From CAZVAR01 sp964625225 (GTDB lineage: Bacteria > Pseudomonadota > Alphaproteobacteria > JAJUGE01): a stretch of DNA of 64,000 bases. The number at the start of each line of letters is the position of its first letter. Position 1 is the first letter of the stretch. The notes under the pieces were generated by a model, which saw only the letters and a program-made list of their open reading frames with translations, had not been told where the DNA came from and made no database searches. This document shows, piece by piece, positions 60,969-64,000 of the stretch. The position numbers and the translations under genes were made by a program. The stretch is from positions 1-64,000 of the forward strand of contig CAZVAR010000004.1 of NCBI GenBank assembly GCA_964625225.1, written 5' to 3'.

Positions 60969-61754
60969 ATGGCCTACAAGGATGCGCTGGTGAGCGACGA
61001 CGGCAAAAGCGGTTGGTGGGAAAGCATCCGGACGATCGTCTACGCCGTCCTGATCGCGCTCCTGGTTCGGACCTTCGCCTACGAGCCCTTCAATATTCCC
61101 TCGAAGTCGATGCTGCCGACCCTACTGGTCGGGGACTACCTGTTTGTCTCGAAGTTTTCCTACGGTTATAGCCGCTATTCCATGCCGCTGAGCTTGCCGC
61201 TGGTGCCGGGGCGGGTCCTGTTCACCCCGCCTGAGCGCGGCGACGTCGCGGTGTTCAAGCTGCCGTCCGACAATCGCACCGACTATATCAAGCGCATCAT
61301 CGGGTTGCCCGGCGACGAAATCCAGATGCGGGAAGGCCGGCTCTACATCAACGGCAACTTGGTAGAGCGGAAACGGGTAGCCGATTTCGTCGACAGCAGT
61401 GAGGCGGGCATTCCCGTCCGCTATTATCAGTACATCGAGACACTACCGAACGGACGGCAGCATTTCATTCTGGAACTCGGCGACGATGGCGGTCTCGACA
61501 ATACGCCCGTCTATCGGGTCCCGCCGGGACATTATTTCGCCATGGGGGACAACCGGGACAATTCGCTCGACAGCCGTGTCCTGAACAATCCTCGGACGGG
61601 ATCGGCCGGGGTGGGCTATATCCCGGCTGAGAACCTGATCGGACGTGCGGAGTTCCTGTTCTTCTCAATCGAACCCAGCGCCGCCTTCTGGGAGGTGTGG
61701 GAATGGCCGACGGCGATCCGGTGGGGGCGGATCTTCAACTCGGTCTCACCATGA
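60969..61754 (+). CDS. lepB: Signal peptidase I
   Basis: This inner-membrane serine protease removes signal peptides from exported proteins. With the ATG at 60969 the chain is 261 residues. One N-terminal helix (TIVYAVLIALLVRTFAYEPF) is followed by the catalytic Ser47 in IPSKSMLPTLLVGDYLFVSK, the catalytic Lys108 in DYIKRIIGLPGDE, and GDNRDNSLDSR near residue 200. Other in-frame starts (TTG at 60927, GTG at 60951) would add 6-14 residues and lack a good ribosome site. The rnc gene overlaps its 3' end. Confidence 0.93.
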   Translation: MAYKDALVSDDGKSGWWESIRTIVYAVLIALLVRTFAYEPFNIPSKSMLPTLLVGDYLFVSKFSYGYSRYSMPLSLPLVPGRVLFTPPERGDVAVFKLPSDNRTDYIKRIIGLPGDEIQMREGRLYINGNLVERKRVADFVDSSEAGIPVRYYQYIETLPNGRQHFILELGDDGGLDNTPVYRVPPGHYFAMGDNRDNSLDSRVLNNPRTGSAGVGYIPAENLIGRAEFLFFSIEPSAAFWEVWEWPTAIRWGRIFNSVSP

Positions 61755-62440
61755 CCGGTGACGAGTTGGAACGTGTCCTCGGGCATCGGTTCGAGGACAG
61801 GGCGCTGCTGGAGGCGGCGCTGACCCATCCGAGCGTCGGCCGGCAGAACTCCGGCCGATACCATTACGAGCGGCTGGAATTCCTGGGCGACCGGGTGCTC
61901 GGGCTGGTGATCGCGGAGCTGCTGCTGACCCGCTATCCGACGGAGAACGAAGGGGCGTTGACCCGCCGCCTGGTCGCGCTGGTACGCCGGGAGGCCGTTC
62001 TCGAAGTGGCGCATGCGATCGGTCTCGACCGCTTCCTGCGGGCTTCCGCGGCGGCATCGGGCGCGTCGCGGCGGGAACGGGAAACGGCGCTTGCCGATGG
62101 CTGCGAAGCTCTGATCGGTGCCCTATATCTCGATGGCGGCCTCGAAGCCGCGGCAAGCTTCATTCGGCGCGCCTGGACGCCACTCCTGGAAGCGGCCGCA
62201 GCGCCGGCCCAGGACGCCAAGACCGCGCTCCAGGAATGGGCTCAGGCGCGCGGCCTTCCGTTACCCGCCTATAAGGTGGTGGTGCGTGAGGGCCCCGCAC
62301 ACCGGCCGGCCTTTACGGTGGAGGCGCGCGTGGCGGGATCTGCGCCCGCGATCGGAACGGGTGGATCGAAGCGGGCAGCCGAGCAGATAGCCGCGGCCGC
62401 CCTTTTGGAGCGATTGCGGGCCGAACATGATGGCGGCTGA
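61703..62440 (+). CDS. rnc: Ribonuclease III
   Basis: This endonuclease cleaves double-stranded RNA in rRNA and mRNA maturation. The signature helix with the catalytic acids reads YERLEFLGDRVLGLVIAELL (about residues 52-71) and LADGCEALIGALYLDGGLEA (about 132-151). The dsRNA-binding domain closes the protein (KTALQEWAQARGLPLPAYKV near residue 175; GGSKRAAEQIAAAALLERLR). The start is uncertain: the ATG at 61703 has GGAGG 7 bases upstream but overlaps lepB by 52 bases, whereas the ATG at 61751 begins the usual N-terminus and overlaps lepB by 4 bases without a ribosome site. Confidence 0.93.
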   Translation: MADGDPVGADLQLGLTMTGDELERVLGHRFEDRALLEAALTHPSVGRQNSGRYHYERLEFLGDRVLGLVIAELLLTRYPTENEGALTRRLVALVRREAVLEVAHAIGLDRFLRASAAASGASRRERETALADGCEALIGALYLDGGLEAAASFIRRAWTPLLEAAAAPAQDAKTALQEWAQARGLPLPAYKVVVREGPAHRPAFTVEARVAGSAPAIGTGGSKRAAEQIAAAALLERLRAEHDGG

Positions 62441-63350
62441 TCCGGATCCGACCGGCCCGACCCGATGCGGCTTCGTCGCCATCATCGGTGCCCCGAACGC
62501 GGGCAAGTCTACATTGCTGAACCGCCTGGTCGGCAGCAAGGTCTCGATCGTCACGCCGAAGGTGCAGACGACGCGCTCGCGGGTCCTGGGAATTCGCATC
62601 GTCGGGGCGGCCCAGGTGATCTTCGTGGATACGCCGGGGATCTTCACGCCGAAGCGGCGGCTCGAGCGGGCAATGGTGTCTGCCGCATGGCAGGGTGCCG
62701 GCGATGCGGACCTGGTGGTGCTGCTGGTCGATGCACGGGCCGGCTACGACAGGGATACGAGACGCATCGTCGACGGCTTACGCCGTTCGGGGCGACGGGC
62801 CATCCTTGCCCTTAACAAGATCGACTTGGGACCGCGCGCCAAACTGCTCGAGCTTGCCGCGGAGCTGAACGCTGATACCGACCTGTTCACCGATACCTTC
62901 ATGATCTCCGCCTTGAACGGTGACGGGGTGGACGATCTGTTGAACCATGTCGCCGAGCGACTGCCGGAGGGACCATGGCTGTTCCCGGAGGACCAGATCT
63001 CCGACGTGCCGATGCGCCTGCTGGCAGCCGAGATCACACGGGAGAAGGCCTTTCTGCAGCTCCAGGAGGAGCTCCCCTATGCCATCGCCGTCGAGACCGA
63101 GAGCTGGGAGGAGTTCGAGAACGGCGATGTCCGTATCCGGCAGGTGATCTACGTCCAGCGCGAGGGCCAGAAGGCCATCGTGCTTGGGAAGGGCGGGCGC
63201 CGGATCCGGGCGATCGGAGAGGCGGCCCGGACCGAGCTCGAGGAGATGCTGGGCCGCCGGGTGCACCTCTTCCTGCACGTCAAGGTGCAGGAGAACTGGG
63301 TCGACGATCCGGAGCGCTATCGCGAACTCGGCCTGAGCTTCCGGGTCTGA
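62427..63350 (+). CDS. era: GTPase Era, ribosome assembly factor
   Basis: This 307-residue GTPase binds 16S rRNA and helps 30S subunit maturation. The G domain has G1 GAPNAGKSTLLNRLVG (about residues 18-33), the effector segment VSIVTPKVQTTRSRVLGI, G3 FVDTPGIFTP and G4 LALNKIDL. The KH domain lies at the C-terminus (QKAIVLGKGGRRIRAIGEAA near residue 250, VHLFLHVKVQENWVDD). The gene overlaps rnc by 14 bases, and recO begins 108 bases after its stop. Confidence 0.96.
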   Translation: MMAADPDPTGPTRCGFVAIIGAPNAGKSTLLNRLVGSKVSIVTPKVQTTRSRVLGIRIVGAAQVIFVDTPGIFTPKRRLERAMVSAAWQGAGDADLVVLLVDARAGYDRDTRRIVDGLRRSGRRAILALNKIDLGPRAKLLELAAELNADTDLFTDTFMISALNGDGVDDLLNHVAERLPEGPWLFPEDQISDVPMRLLAAEITREKAFLQLQEELPYAIAVETESWEEFENGDVRIRQVIYVQREGQKAIVLGKGGRRIRAIGEAARTELEEMLGRRVHLFLHVKVQENWVDDPERYRELGLSFRV

Positions 63351-63458
63351 TCGGCGCGGCGGGACGCTGGAATGCGTACCTGCCGGCCGTTATATGATAC
63401 AAAACAAGAACGCAGCCGCTCCCGAGCCCTCTGTGGTCGAAGCCCCGGCATACGCAGC

Positions 63459-64000
63459 ATGGAATGGTCCGACGACGCGATCGTGCTCTCCAGCCGCCGG
63501 CATGGCGAGGGGTCGATGATCGTGCAGCTTCTTGCGCGCGAGCATGGCCGTTCACCAGGGCTGGCGCGCGGTGGCGCCTCGGCGCGGATGCGCGGAGTGC
63601 TGCAGCCCGGTAACGAGGTCAGGGCCGTCTGGCGTGCGAGGCTGGCCGAGCATCTCGGGAGCTATAGCTGCGAGCTGATCCGGAATCATACGGCGGCTTG
63701 GCTCGACGACGCACGGCGCCTGACGGCGATCAGTGCCGCCTGTGCGCTGACGGAGGTCGCGCTGCCGGAGCGGGAACCGCATCCCGCGCTGTACGAAGGG
63801 CTCCGTGCCCTGCTTCACGGGCTCGACGCCGAGGTTTGGCCGGCCGTCTTCGTGCGCTGGGAGTTGGAGCTGCTGCGCGAACTCGGCTACGGCCTCGACC
63901 TTGCGACATGCGCGGTCACGGGCAAGACTGCGTCCCTGACCTATGTTTCCCCGCGGACCGGGCGCGCCGTATCCGCGGCGGCAGGCGAGCCCTATCGCGA
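63459..64000 (+). CDS. recO: DNA repair protein RecO, 5' part
   Basis: The frame starts at the ATG at 63459 and is open to the window edge (180 codons). It begins MEWSDDAIVLSSRRHGEGSM, the usual RecO N-terminal OB-fold, and continues with QLLAREHGRSPGLARGGAS. The helical middle includes HPALYEGLRALLHGL and RWELELLRELGYGLDLATC. RecO loads RecA on gapped DNA together with RecR. The lepB-rnc-era-recO order supports the assignment. The 108 bases before it contain TATGATACAAAA (63393 onward), a possible -10 box. Confidence 0.92.
   Translation, partial: MEWSDDAIVLSSRRHGEGSMIVQLLAREHGRSPGLARGGASARMRGVLQPGNEVRAVWRARLAEHLGSYSCELIRNHTAAWLDDARRLTAISAACALTEVALPEREPHPALYEGLRALLHGLDAEVWPAVFVRWELELLRELGYGLDLATCAVTGKTASLTYVSPRTGRAVSAAAGEPYR

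Noticed and set aside
1..64000. CRISPR arrays, insertion sequences and phage genes
   Set aside because: No regularly spaced repeats, transposase motifs or phage structural genes were found on either strand.

Overview
The window is GC-rich DNA of an alphaproteobacterium, most likely a member of the Rhodospirillales or a close relative. The evidence is gene order: ileS-lspA-DUF3035 lipoprotein-two M16 proteins, rpoZ-rsh-pdxJ-acpS-lepB-rnc-era-recO, and aapJQMP. It also carries an endonuclease-type MutL, and GANTC sites cluster in one promoter region. There is no CRISPR array, no insertion sequence and no rRNA. The only complete RNA gene seen is a tRNA-Leu(UAA) interrupted by a group I intron.

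Layout. Positions 1-10025 (minus strand) hold a catabolic/uptake block: a DUF169 protein, an O-methyltransferase, a small protein, an Ldh2-type dehydrogenase, an IlvD/Edd-family dehydratase, then the general L-amino-acid ABC transporter aapJQMP (aapP runs off the left edge). Positions 10207-10515 are the split tRNA-Leu, followed by an AT-rich patch and a small ORF. Positions 11509-16438 (minus) encode a four-gene Gld-like ABC export system. Positions 16969-19920 carry two tandem amidases. Positions 20564-34870 are mostly housekeeping: a MaoC hydratase, ribF, ileS, lspA, a BamF-like lipoprotein, an M16 peptidase pair, pgi, mutL, an EF-hand protein, rsmD, a pseudouridine synthase and a glutamine amidotransferase. 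Positions 34958-38826 hold tadA, an exported protein, a TauD-type dioxygenase, a 2-hydroxyacid dehydrogenase and a DUF2062 protein.

Positions 38852-42195 (minus) form an accessory quorum-sensing island: luxR, luxI, a 76-residue protein and a cytochrome P450, spaced like one transcription unit, with the decayed C-terminal tail of a sensor histidine kinase just downstream. Positions 42535-52612 are an exopolysaccharide locus: an outer-membrane barrel, a Wza/GumB-type export protein, a Wzc-type co-polymerase/tyrosine kinase, Wzy-type polymerase/ligase, a WbaP/WcaJ-type phosphoglycosyl transferase and a Wzx-type flippase. An AT-rich divergent control region with dyads lies inside it. The locus continues into gmhA and hldE (ADP-heptose synthesis). 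No ordinary glycosyltransferase is present, so the set is incomplete here.

Positions 54913-64000 are core genes: a uracil-DNA glycosylase, a NYN-domain protein, folK, rpoZ, rsh, pdxJ, acpS, lepB, rnc, era and the 5' part of recO.

The two most interesting items are the tRNA-Leu group I intron, which strongly resembles the small IC3 introns of proteobacterial tRNAs but sits in the tRNA best known for introns in cyanobacteria, and the luxR-luxI-small ORF-P450 unit, which could make an oxidatively tailored acyl-homoserine lactone or another signal-controlled product.
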